A DNA stretch of 12,762 bases from Flavobacterium sp. (lineage in GTDB: Bacteria > Bacteroidota > Bacteroidia > Flavobacteriales > Flavobacteriaceae), in contig NZ_DQDX01000027.1 in assembly GCF_003525665.1 (NCBI RefSeq), positions 1 through 12,762 on the forward strand. The letters run 5' to 3'. A model generated the notes under the pieces. It saw nothing but the letters and a program-made list of their open reading frames with translations, had not been told where the DNA came from and did no database searches. The position numbers were made by a program, and so were the translations under genes. Below, one piece after another: positions 6,169 to 12,111 of the stretch (its first letter is position 1; each line of letters starts with the position of its first letter).

Positions 6169-7244
6169 ACTTTAGCTCCGTTATACAATTTACCTTCTGC
6201 GGAAACAATGTATTGCTCGTTAGCCGATAATCCTGATAAAACTTCTACTTGGTTTCCGAATGATTTTCCGGTTCTTATCCATCTTAAAATGGCTGTTTTT
6301 CCGTTAGCTACTGTGTAGATACCTGTAAGTTGACCTTGTTTTACCAAAGCACTTTCTGGTACCATAACTTTATCTGATTTTATTGTTGTTTCCACTTTTG
6401 GTTTGTTTGCAATTGGAAATTGAACATTCACAAACATTCCTGATAAAATGGCTTTGTCTGTAGCGTTTAAAGTAACTTTTACTAAATATTGTCCGCCAGT
6501 ATTTTTAGCCGAACCACTTACTTCAGAAACTTTTCCTGCTACTTCTTTGTTGATTGATTTCACTAAAACTTTAACTGCCATTCCGTTAGTAATTTGAGCA
6601 ATATCACTTTCAGAAACCATTGCAGTTACTTGCATTCTTGAAACTCCTTCAACACTAACTAAAGGCATTCCTGGATTTGCCATGTCACCTTCTTTTACAA
6701 ACGTATTGGTAACTTCTCCAGAAAATGGAGCCGTAATATTGGAATAAGAAAACTGCGCCATTACTTCGTTTCGCATTTGTTTCGCACCTTCTAAACCAGC
6801 TTTTGCCATTTCGTAACGCGAAGTCATATCGTCTAATTCTTTTTGAGAAGCACTTTGCTGATTGAACAACGCAGTAAATCTTTCGTAATCTTTTTTGGCA
6901 TTATTATATCCAGCAGTTGCTTGTAGAATTGAAGCATCTACTTGTGCTTTTTTGGCTTGTAAATCGGTGTTGTTTACACTAACTAGAAGTTGTCCTGCTC
7001 CTACTTTTTGTCCTACTTTTACATGAACCTTAGTTACATAACCCATCATTCGGGTAGAAACATTGGCACTATTTTCGGCTTCGATTTTTCCACTTGCAGT
7101 TACAAATGGCGCATTAGAATCGGCTGAAATGCCGCTTACTTGAACTGCAATTGCTGGTTCGTTGTTAGTAGTTTCTTTCGTTTCCTTTCCGCATGATACG
7201 AATAAGATAGTTGAAAGGGTTAGGATGGTTATTACTTTCTTCAT
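6156..7244 (-). CDS. RND efflux periplasmic adaptor (membrane fusion protein), lipoprotein
   Basis: This protein bridges the RND permease and the TolC-type channel in the periplasm. It has 362 residues, a normal length. The N-terminus is a lipoprotein signal with lipobox LFVSC, so Cys18 should be lipidated. The family layout is visible: the first half of the lipoyl/barrel-sandwich domain at about 60-95 (GYVTKVHVKVGQKVGAGQLL), an alpha-helical hairpin at about 95-165, the second lipoyl half at about 168-200 (ITAPFSGEV...VKEGDMANPGMPLVSV), then beta-barrel and membrane-proximal domains. There is no His-rich metal-binding tail. It follows TolC by 48 bases on the same strand. The last codons and the stop lie inside a tandem repeat array, so the exact C-terminus may vary between strains. 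Confidence 0.94.
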   Translation of the reverse strand: MKKVITILTLSTILFVSCGKETKETTNNEPAIAVQVSGISADSNAPFVTASGKIEAENSANVSTRMMGYVTKVHVKVGQKVGAGQLLVSVNNTDLQAKKAQVDASILQATAGYNNAKKDYERFTALFNQQSASQKELDDMTSRYEMAKAGLEGAKQMRNEVMAQFSYSNITAPFSGEVTNTFVKEGDMANPGMPLVSVEGVSRMQVTAMVSESDIAQITNGMAVKVLVKSINKEVAGKVSEVSGSAKNTGGQYLVKVTLNATDKAILSGMFVNVQFPIANKPKVETTIKSDKVMVPESALVKQGQLTGIYTVANGKTAILRWIRTGKSFGNQVEVLSGLSANEQYIVSAEGKLYNGAKVSIQ

Positions 7245-7259
7245 AATATTTTCTATTGT

Positions 7260-7292
7260 CTTAATACTTAATACTCTAATCTTAATACTCTT
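7260..7292 (-). repeat. TATTAAG repeats between the TolC-type and adaptor genes
   Basis: CTTAATA occurs at 7260-7266, 7267-7273 and 7281-7287 on the plus strand, the first two in perfect 7-base tandem. In the sense direction this gives TATTAAG units that fill most of the 48-base gap, starting 5 bases after the TolC stop codon. No promoter or hairpin is visible there. Confidence 0.65.
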
Positions 7293-8606
7293 TTACTTAG
7301 TTAAAAATTGCAAATACTGCTTAGTGAAATTATACTCGAAAACTGATTGCAAATGCTCTAATTCTTTTTGAATCATTTGAGTTTCTGATTGCAATAAATC
7401 GGTTGTTTTTTCTAATCCTTGTGTGAATCTGTTTTGACGAATTCTATAAGCTTCTTGCGATTGTTCCAATGCTAATTGTGACAGATTTACTTTATTTTCA
7501 GCATCTTTCAATTGACGATTGATTTTGTTTAATTCCAACTGACTTTGCTTTTTGTATTGGTCTTTTTCAACATCAGCTTTTTGTGATTCGGCTTTGGCTT
7601 TTTGAAATTTCCCAATCGATTTATATCCGTCAAAAACATTCCATGAAATTTGTGCTCCAACTAAATAACCTTTGGCAGCAGTTCCTAAAAAGTTTTGGTC
7701 GTACAATTCATAACTTCCGAAAGCATTTAATCTTGGTAAGAAAGCCATTTTAGACGATTGCAACATCTTAGCATAAGCTTCAGATGATTTACTCATCGCT
7801 TGAATATCTTTTCTATTATCTGATAATGCAGTGTTTATTTCTTCGATTACAATTACATTATCTAATTCTTCCGATGGTTTGTAGATTTTTCCATTACTAT
7901 CTTCATTCAATAAAAAAGCTAAATAATCGGACGCATTTTGCACATTACTTTTAGCATATTGCAATTGGTTAGCAATTTCATTTACTCGAACTTGAACATT
8001 CAGCAAATCGGTTTTTTGCAACATTCCTTGTTTGAAATAATTATCAACTAATTTCAAATTGGCTTTTCCAGTTGTATTGGCTTTTTCTAAAACTTTTACA
8101 GCTTTGTAAGCCAATTGCAATTGCATGTACGCTTTTGAAACCTCTAATTCTAAATATTCTTTTGTACGCTCGGTTTGCAATTGATATGCTTCCATTTTAG
8201 ATTTTGCAGCTTTTCTTTCAAACAAACCATCAACATTGATTAAAGGTTGTTGGATTTCAAATTTGGTAGCAAAGTTTTGCGTTTTAGCTGGATCATTTAA
8301 CAACGCTGGATTGAAATCTGCCATGGTTAAAACTTCCTGATTCAATTTGGAACCAAAAGCCATCAATGGATTGGTCGTAGAAATTCCTGTATGCGACACA
8401 TTGATGTTGGGCAAAAAGAGTGCATTGGATTGATTGTAATCTGCCTTTGCCGATTGATAGGTTTTTTCGGCAATTTTTATTTGTAAATTCTTCTCGGATA
8501 GTTTCTGAGATAATTCACCTTTAGAAATAGCCAAAGTATCTTGACTAAAACCAAAAAACGAACTCAAAATTGTTCCTGTAAAAATGATGTAACTTATTTT
8601 CTTCAT
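7293..8606 (-). CDS. TolC family outer-membrane efflux protein
   Basis: The outer-membrane and periplasmic channel of the tripartite pump, 437 residues. The N-terminus MKKISYIIFTGTILSSFFGFSQ is a signal peptide, with cleavage probably after residue 21. The mature part has two OEP repeats (about 30-220 and 235-430), each with long heptad-rich helices, for example YLELEVSKAYMQLQLAYKAV and KQSQLELNKINRQLKDAENK, which form the periplasmic tunnel. It is the first gene of the operon, with a promoter and repeated GTAAC sites upstream, and the adaptor and permease follow on the same strand. The ATG at 8606 is supported by the signal peptide and by a predicted leader of about 20 bases. Confidence 0.94.
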   Translation of the reverse strand: MKKISYIIFTGTILSSFFGFSQDTLAISKGELSQKLSEKNLQIKIAEKTYQSAKADYNQSNALFLPNINVSHTGISTTNPLMAFGSKLNQEVLTMADFNPALLNDPAKTQNFATKFEIQQPLINVDGLFERKAAKSKMEAYQLQTERTKEYLELEVSKAYMQLQLAYKAVKVLEKANTTGKANLKLVDNYFKQGMLQKTDLLNVQVRVNEIANQLQYAKSNVQNASDYLAFLLNEDSNGKIYKPSEELDNVIVIEEINTALSDNRKDIQAMSKSSEAYAKMLQSSKMAFLPRLNAFGSYELYDQNFLGTAAKGYLVGAQISWNVFDGYKSIGKFQKAKAESQKADVEKDQYKKQSQLELNKINRQLKDAENKVNLSQLALEQSQEAYRIRQNRFTQGLEKTTDLLQSETQMIQKELEHLQSVFEYNFTKQYLQFLTK

Positions 8607-8629
8607 AATTTTATATCTGAATTATAAAG

Positions 8630-8637
8630 CAAAAGTA
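8630..8637 (-). promoter_or_regulatory. predicted -7 element of the efflux operon promoter
   Basis: On the minus strand this reads TACTTTTG, an exact TAnnTTTG match. It puts transcription start near 8626, about 20 bases before the TolC ATG. No TTTG is found at the standard -33 spacing. Instead the 16-bp site at 8659-8674 covers the -33 region, as expected for a promoter that depends on an activator. Confidence 0.65.
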
Positions 8638-8658
8638 GAACGGTTAAAATGGCTTTAC

Positions 8659-8691
8659 AGTTACAAATGTTACAGAGTAACTAATGTTACA
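8659..8691. promoter_or_regulatory. tandem GTAAC operator sites of the efflux operon (Crp/Fnr-like)
   Basis: The words GTTAC (8660-8664), GTTAC (8669-8673), GTAAC (8677-8681) and GTTAC (8686-8690) make two 16-bp sites, 8659-8674 and 8676-8691, spaced 17 bases apart. The distal site reads AGTAA-CTAATG-TTACA, one base from a perfect TGTAA-N6-TTACA palindrome. The proximal site has one good half. Centres lie at about -40.5 and -57.5 from the predicted start point. A site of 14/16 identity is found at 11048-11063. The Crp/Fnr family is suggested by the pattern TGTRA-N6-TYACA; the regulator itself is not in the window. Confidence 0.6.
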
Positions 8692-8722
8692 AAAAAAGCG
8701 TCCAATTTCTTGAACGCTTTTT
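8691..8722 (-). terminator. intrinsic terminator of the Kelch-like gene
   Basis: On the minus strand AAAAAGCGT-TCAA pairs with TTGG-ACGCTTTTT around a GAAA tetraloop, giving a 13-bp stem with one G-U pair. The T run continues to 8691, where it meets the operator sites of the efflux operon. It separates the Kelch-like transcript from the efflux operon on the same strand. A short AT-rich stem (AATAAAT and ATTTATT, 8724-8743) precedes it at the stop codon. Confidence 0.85.
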
Positions 8723-8742
8723 GAATAAATAGTCTGATTTAT

Positions 8743-10341
8743 TTAGTTAACTATTACCTTTTGAGAAACATAGAACTTATTATCAAAAATAAAAGTTATG
8801 ATAACCGTTTGATTTGAAACGCCATCGATTTCGAAATTCATTGAATTGTCTCCTTGTTTGGCATCAGCAACTTCACCATCTGTAATTATTTTTCCGTCCA
8901 ATGAAGTTACGAAATAATCAATTGTTGTTGGATAAGCCATATTAAAGTTGATTTTTACAACGTTATTCTGAGTTGGATTGGGTGAAACCGACATAGAAAA
9001 TGGATTTTTTCCGTTGATTTCTTGAACTCCCAAAGGTTGATTTCTAATCAATTTTACTTCATAAATGGTTGCATTTGCCGAAGTTGTATTAGTTTGATTC
9101 ACGCTAAACGGATTTTGCGTCGGACTGCTCAAACCACCTACGATATGACCAATTACAAATTCATTTGCTGTGATTTCATCTAACTTTATTACTTCATTTG
9201 AAAAATGGGGTAAACTTTCATTTGGAATAAATTCGGCACTAGCACCTTTTAAACTTGGCATTGTTTCTGGCAATTGATATTCTTGCAAAGAACCATCTGC
9301 AAATCGTGTTGTACGACTAATTGTATTTACAAAAGGAACCGCATTATCTTGAATCAAAGTGGTTCCATTATAATAATACTGACTTATCCCACCAAAAAAC
9401 AAATTGTGCATTCTATTTTCGGTCGCATCATACAAAGCAGAAACAGCGCTGTGGTAATTACTCAAATACTGATTGAATGTGGTTTGCGGAAAGTAACCTG
9501 TTTCTTTAATATCTACAGGATAAAGAAAAGGCAAATCGACATTAATTTGAAAAACTCCTGATGAAATCGTGTAACCCAATTCTCCATTAGGAAAAACTTG
9601 AGGCAACAAATTATAATCACGTCGGTGTAAATGAACCGCATCCGTAACGACTTGGTAATTTGAAATACTCAATTGCGAACCTGAATTGTCAATTTGAAAT
9701 TTCTTGATGCTATTGGTGTAGGTTTGCGTAAAAGTGGGATTGTTCATTGGATTGTAGCGTCCGTCAAAACGATGCCCACCAACTAAGTAAAATGTATTAT
9801 TAATTTTGGCTAAATGTCCACCATTGACCGCTAGATTTTCATCCGTCATTTGCTTGAAATTACTAGCAATTGAAGTTCCGTTGATGACAGCGTTTATCAA
9901 ATTTGGCACATCAACAGATGTCATTTTATTGAACGTGATATGATCATTGGCTGTAGCCGAAAACGCGTAACCACCAATTAAATAAAGAGTTGTGTCATCT
10001 TGGTAAAAGTTGAAGTTAGTTGCTTGCAATTGTTCTTTTAAAGCAGTTGCCAAAGAATTTACAGAAGCCGACCAAAACTGATTGGTAGCAATATCAACCA
10101 CATAAATATTGGTATTATTACTTGCAGCAGGAAAAGCATTAAAAGGTTGACGCGCATGAATTCCGTCTACTCTACCTCCAATAATGAGCCATTTACCATT
10201 GTGTTGAGCAAATGCATACGAATGAATTCCGGGAAAATTCGGGATGGTTATCGGATTTAATTGTACTTGATAATCAAAAGTAGTTTGTGAAATGGCAAAA
10301 CTTGAGATTAAAAGCAATACAATTTTATATAATGTTTTCAT
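8743..10341 (-). CDS. secreted Kelch-like protein with T9SS type A sorting domain
   Basis: A 532-residue secreted or surface protein of unknown role. Residues 1-18 (MKTLYKIVLLLISSFAIS) are a signal peptide. The body has Kelch-type blades, each with a hydrophobic stretch before Gly-Gly: LIIGGR near 55, LIGGY near 123, LVGGH near 188, LFFGGI near 317 and HIVGGL near 402, suggesting a beta-propeller. Residues about 447-532 form a type A C-terminal sorting domain, beginning SMSVSPNPTQNN and ending FYVSQKVIVN, which directs export through the type IX system. I chose the ATG at 10341, which puts the signal peptide at the N-terminus. An upstream TTG at 10365 would add eight residues and is less likely. 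It has its own terminator. No link to metal or drug export is visible in the protein. Confidence 0.88.
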   Translation of the reverse strand: MKTLYKIVLLLISSFAISQTTFDYQVQLNPITIPNFPGIHSYAFAQHNGKWLIIGGRVDGIHARQPFNAFPAASNNTNIYVVDIATNQFWSASVNSLATALKEQLQATNFNFYQDDTTLYLIGGYAFSATANDHITFNKMTSVDVPNLINAVINGTSIASNFKQMTDENLAVNGGHLAKINNTFYLVGGHRFDGRYNPMNNPTFTQTYTNSIKKFQIDNSGSQLSISNYQVVTDAVHLHRRDYNLLPQVFPNGELGYTISSGVFQINVDLPFLYPVDIKETGYFPQTTFNQYLSNYHSAVSALYDATENRMHNLFFGGISQYYYNGTTLIQDNAVPFVNTISRTTRFADGSLQEYQLPETMPSLKGASAEFIPNESLPHFSNEVIKLDEITANEFVIGHIVGGLSSPTQNPFSVNQTNTTSANATIYEVKLIRNQPLGVQEINGKNPFSMSVSPNPTQNNVVKINFNMAYPTTIDYFVTSLDGKIITDGEVADAKQGDNSMNFEIDGVSNQTVIITFIFDNKFYVSQKVIVN

Positions 10342-10372
10342 TTTAAGATTTTTAAAAATACACAATAGTTAT

Positions 10373-10399
10373 ATAGTGCCAATTAGAAACTGGCACTAT
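10373..10399. repeat. perfect 9-bp hairpin between the Lys/Cys-rich and Kelch-like genes
   Basis: ATAGTGCCA at 10373-10381 pairs perfectly with TGGCACTAT at 10391-10399 around a 9-base loop. It lies 21 bases after the stop codon of the Lys/Cys-rich gene and 31 bases before the Kelch-like ATG. On the minus strand, where both genes lie, no T run follows; on the plus strand TTTT follows. It may be a weak terminator, an RNA-processing hairpin, or an operator for the Kelch-like gene. Confidence 0.55.
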
Positions 10400-10420
10400 T
10401 TTAACTACTAAGTCGTTACT

Positions 10421-10621
10421 CTATGATTTTTTCTCTTCAGATTTTTTAGAAGAACAACAACCACCTTTTTTTTCATTTGTTCCACAAGATTTTTTTTCAT
10501 CTGTAGAACATGATTTTTCGGTTTTAGCCTTTTTCTTTTTTTGTTTTGGCTCTTGCTGAGCGTTTACATTCATTGAAAATAAGAAAGCTACTGTTGCTAT
10601 AATTGAAACTAATTTGTTCAT
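10421..10621 (-). CDS. small exported Lys/Cys-rich protein
   Basis: A 66-residue protein with a clear signal peptide (MNKLVSIIATVAFLFSMNVNA, cleavage probably before Gln22), leaving a mature chain of about 45 residues made mainly of Lys, Glu, Ser and Cys. Cysteines are at 38, 46, 55 and 56. The segment contains a short internal repeat, SCSTDEKK then SCGTNEKK, followed by GGCC. I do not recognise a named family. The composition suggests a periplasmic metal- or metalloid-binding or disulfide-rich peptide, which would suit the arsenic genes upstream, but this is inference. It lies 57 bases after the Cys-rich gene at 10679-11014 with no promoter between them, so the two are probably cotranscribed. 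Confidence 0.75.
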   Translation of the reverse strand: MNKLVSIIATVAFLFSMNVNAQQEPKQKKKKAKTEKSCSTDEKKSCGTNEKKGGCCSSKKSEEKKS

Positions 10622-10678
10622 TTCTTTTATGTTTTAAATTTTTAAATTGATTTGTTGTAATTCATAAATTACTTTGAT

Positions 10679-11014
10679 TTAAGACAATAAAAACGATTCT
10701 GGAGGTTGCCAAATAGTTACATTATAATTGGAAATGAAGTTTTTGTGGTATAAACAATTTTCTTTTTTGGGAATAAAAATAGTATTGTTTGTGAAATTGT
10801 AAGCTGTAGCAAATACAATAAAGCTTGAACTACTAAAATTGAAATTTAGAAGGCATTTCTCTTTTTCGCAACCTTTTGTTGGTTCACAATCAGATTTTGA
10901 TTTATTGCATGAAACTTGTTCCTTTTGAGCCAATTGCATCTTGATTGCTTTAACCGATGGAAGAATGGTTAAGGCATTAAAATAGAAACACAATAGGATT
11001 ACAAAATATTTCAT
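10679..11014 (-). CDS. small exported Cys-rich protein of unknown function
   Basis: A 111-residue protein that starts with a hydrophobic segment (residues 2-20), either a signal peptide or a membrane anchor. A charged Cys-rich stretch follows with Cys at 36, 43, 49 and 54 (spacings x6, x5, x4), and a fifth later Cys at 87. Cys9 lies within the hydrophobic start. Residues 57-72 are mildly hydrophobic, and the C-terminus contains IWQPPESF. From memory, small Cys-rich proteins of this general shape sit beside metal efflux genes in other Bacteroidota, but I cannot name the family. The gene has a predicted promoter with a Crp/Fnr-like site at 11048-11063. It follows the arsenite exporter by 52 bases and heads a pair with the Lys/Cys-rich gene. 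A thiol-based metal or metalloid sensor or scavenger is one guess. Confidence 0.7.
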   Translation of the reverse strand: MKYFVILLCFYFNALTILPSVKAIKMQLAQKEQVSCNKSKSDCEPTKGCEKEKCLLNFNFSSSSFIVFATAYNFTNNTIFIPKKENCLYHKNFISNYNVTIWQPPESFLLS

Positions 11015-11018
11015 GGTA

Positions 11019-11026
11019 CAATAGTA
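11019..11026 (-). promoter_or_regulatory. predicted -7 element of the Cys-rich protein gene
   Basis: On the minus strand this reads TACTATTG, seven of eight positions of TAnnTTTG counting the two free ones. It sits only 4 bases before the ATG at 11014, so transcription would begin at or beside the start codon. The support comes mainly from the operator at 11048-11063, which lies at exactly the same distance as in the efflux operon promoter. Confidence 0.45.
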
Positions 11027-11047
11027 CTAAAAATAAATCGTAAAAAA

Positions 11048-11063
11048 TGTGACAAATGTTACA
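11048..11063. promoter_or_regulatory. Crp/Fnr-like operator upstream of the Cys-rich protein gene
   Basis: TGTGACAAATGTTACA fits the pattern TGTGA-N6-TTACA, one base from the classical Crp palindrome TGTGA-N6-TCACA. It is 14/16 identical to 8659-8674. In both places 21 bases separate the site from the -7 box. Only four bases separate it from the stop codon of the arsenite exporter. Confidence 0.6.
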
Positions 11064-11066
11064 CAA

Positions 11067-12107
11067 TTAAGATGTTTTAATGAAATATTTTTTACGCAAC
11101 CAAAATGCAACATTCACCAAGATAATCAAAGCTGGAACTTCTACTAACGGCCCAATAACTCCAGCAAAAGCTTGTCCGCTATTGATTCCGAAAACTCCAA
11201 TGGAAACCGCGATTGCTAACTCAAAATTGTTTCCTGAAGCCGTAAATGATAACGCAACTGCATCGCGATAATTCGCTCCGATTTTCTTGGCTACAAAAAA
11301 CATTAAGAAAAACATAATTGCGAAGAAAATCACTAATGGAATGGCAATTCTAACAACATCCATAGGTAAATCTACAATCATTTCGCCTTTTAAACTGAAC
11401 ATGACTACAATAGTAAAAAGCAAAGCTATCAAGGTTATTGGCGAAACAAACGGAATAAATTGCTGATTGAAAAATTTATCTCCTAAATATTTTTTAATTG
11501 CAAACCGACTAATTACTGCTAATGCAAACGGAATACCTAAATAAATTCCAACTGTTTGAGCGATTTCTGCAATTGTTATATTTAATTCTAATCCATTAAT
11601 TCCGAATAAAGGCAACATGATTTCGAGATAAAAATAGGCATATAAACTGAAGAAAAAGACTTGCAACAAACTATTAATTCCGATTAATCCAGCAGTTAAT
11701 TCGCGGTTTCCTTCGGCTAGTTCGTTCCACACAATTACCATAGCAATGCACGGTGCAATTCCGATAATGATTAAACCAGTCATGTATTCTGGATAGTCTT
11801 TCAAGAAAAATGTAGCTAATAAAAACATTAAAAACGGACCAAAAATCCAAGTGATGAAAAACGATGCTGTCAGTAATTTTGGTTTTTCAAACATTTTAGG
11901 AACTTGCGAAAAATCGATTTTGGTTAATGGCGGATACATCATTAAAATCAACCCAATTGCCAACGGAACATTCGTAGTTCCTGACGAAAACAAATTAATA
12001 AAATCGGCAGAATTCGGAATGAAATAACCAATAGCAACACCAAGTAACATCGCTAAAAATATCCAAAGCGTTAAAAATCGGTCTAAAAATCCAAGTCGTT
12101 TTTTCAT
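11067..12107 (-). CDS. arsB: ACR3 family arsenite efflux transporter
   Basis: An inner-membrane carrier that expels arsenite, driven by the proton-motive force. The 346 residues contain about ten hydrophobic helices, the usual ACR3 topology. Hallmarks are GIAPCIAMVIVWNELAEGN, with the conserved Cys120 at the start of helix 4 that is needed for transport, and GNNFELAIAV with Glu296 in helix 9. Residues 1-10 form a short charged cytoplasmic tail. It starts 4 bases after the arsenate-reductase-like gene, so the two are surely one transcript. The symbol arsB follows common usage for ACR3 genes, though ACR3 is unrelated to the classical ArsB of E. coli. No ArsR repressor gene is in the window; it may lie beyond the right edge. 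Confidence 0.95.
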   Translation of the reverse strand: MKKRLGFLDRFLTLWIFLAMLLGVAIGYFIPNSADFINLFSSGTTNVPLAIGLILMMYPPLTKIDFSQVPKMFEKPKLLTASFFITWIFGPFLMFLLATFFLKDYPEYMTGLIIIGIAPCIAMVIVWNELAEGNRELTAGLIGINSLLQVFFFSLYAYFYLEIMLPLFGINGLELNITIAEIAQTVGIYLGIPFALAVISRFAIKKYLGDKFFNQQFIPFVSPITLIALLFTIVVMFSLKGEMIVDLPMDVVRIAIPLVIFFAIMFFLMFFVAKKIGANYRDAVALSFTASGNNFELAIAVSIGVFGINSGQAFAGVIGPLVEVPALIILVNVAFWLRKKYFIKTS

Positions 12108-12111
12108 AGTA

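Noticed and set aside
7162..7371. 69-codon plus-strand frame across the TolC-adaptor junction
   Set aside because: It lies antisense to the ends of two well-supported genes and across a repeat; its hydrophobic look comes from AT-rich antisense of a signal peptide.
9274..9561. 95-codon plus-strand frame inside the Kelch-like gene
   Set aside because: It is antisense to a gene with clear signal peptide and sorting domain, and shows no domain of its own.
10342..10365. TTG start at 10365 for the Kelch-like protein
   Set aside because: It would put eight extra residues (MCIFKNLK) before a complete signal peptide; the ATG at 10341 gives a normal N-terminus.
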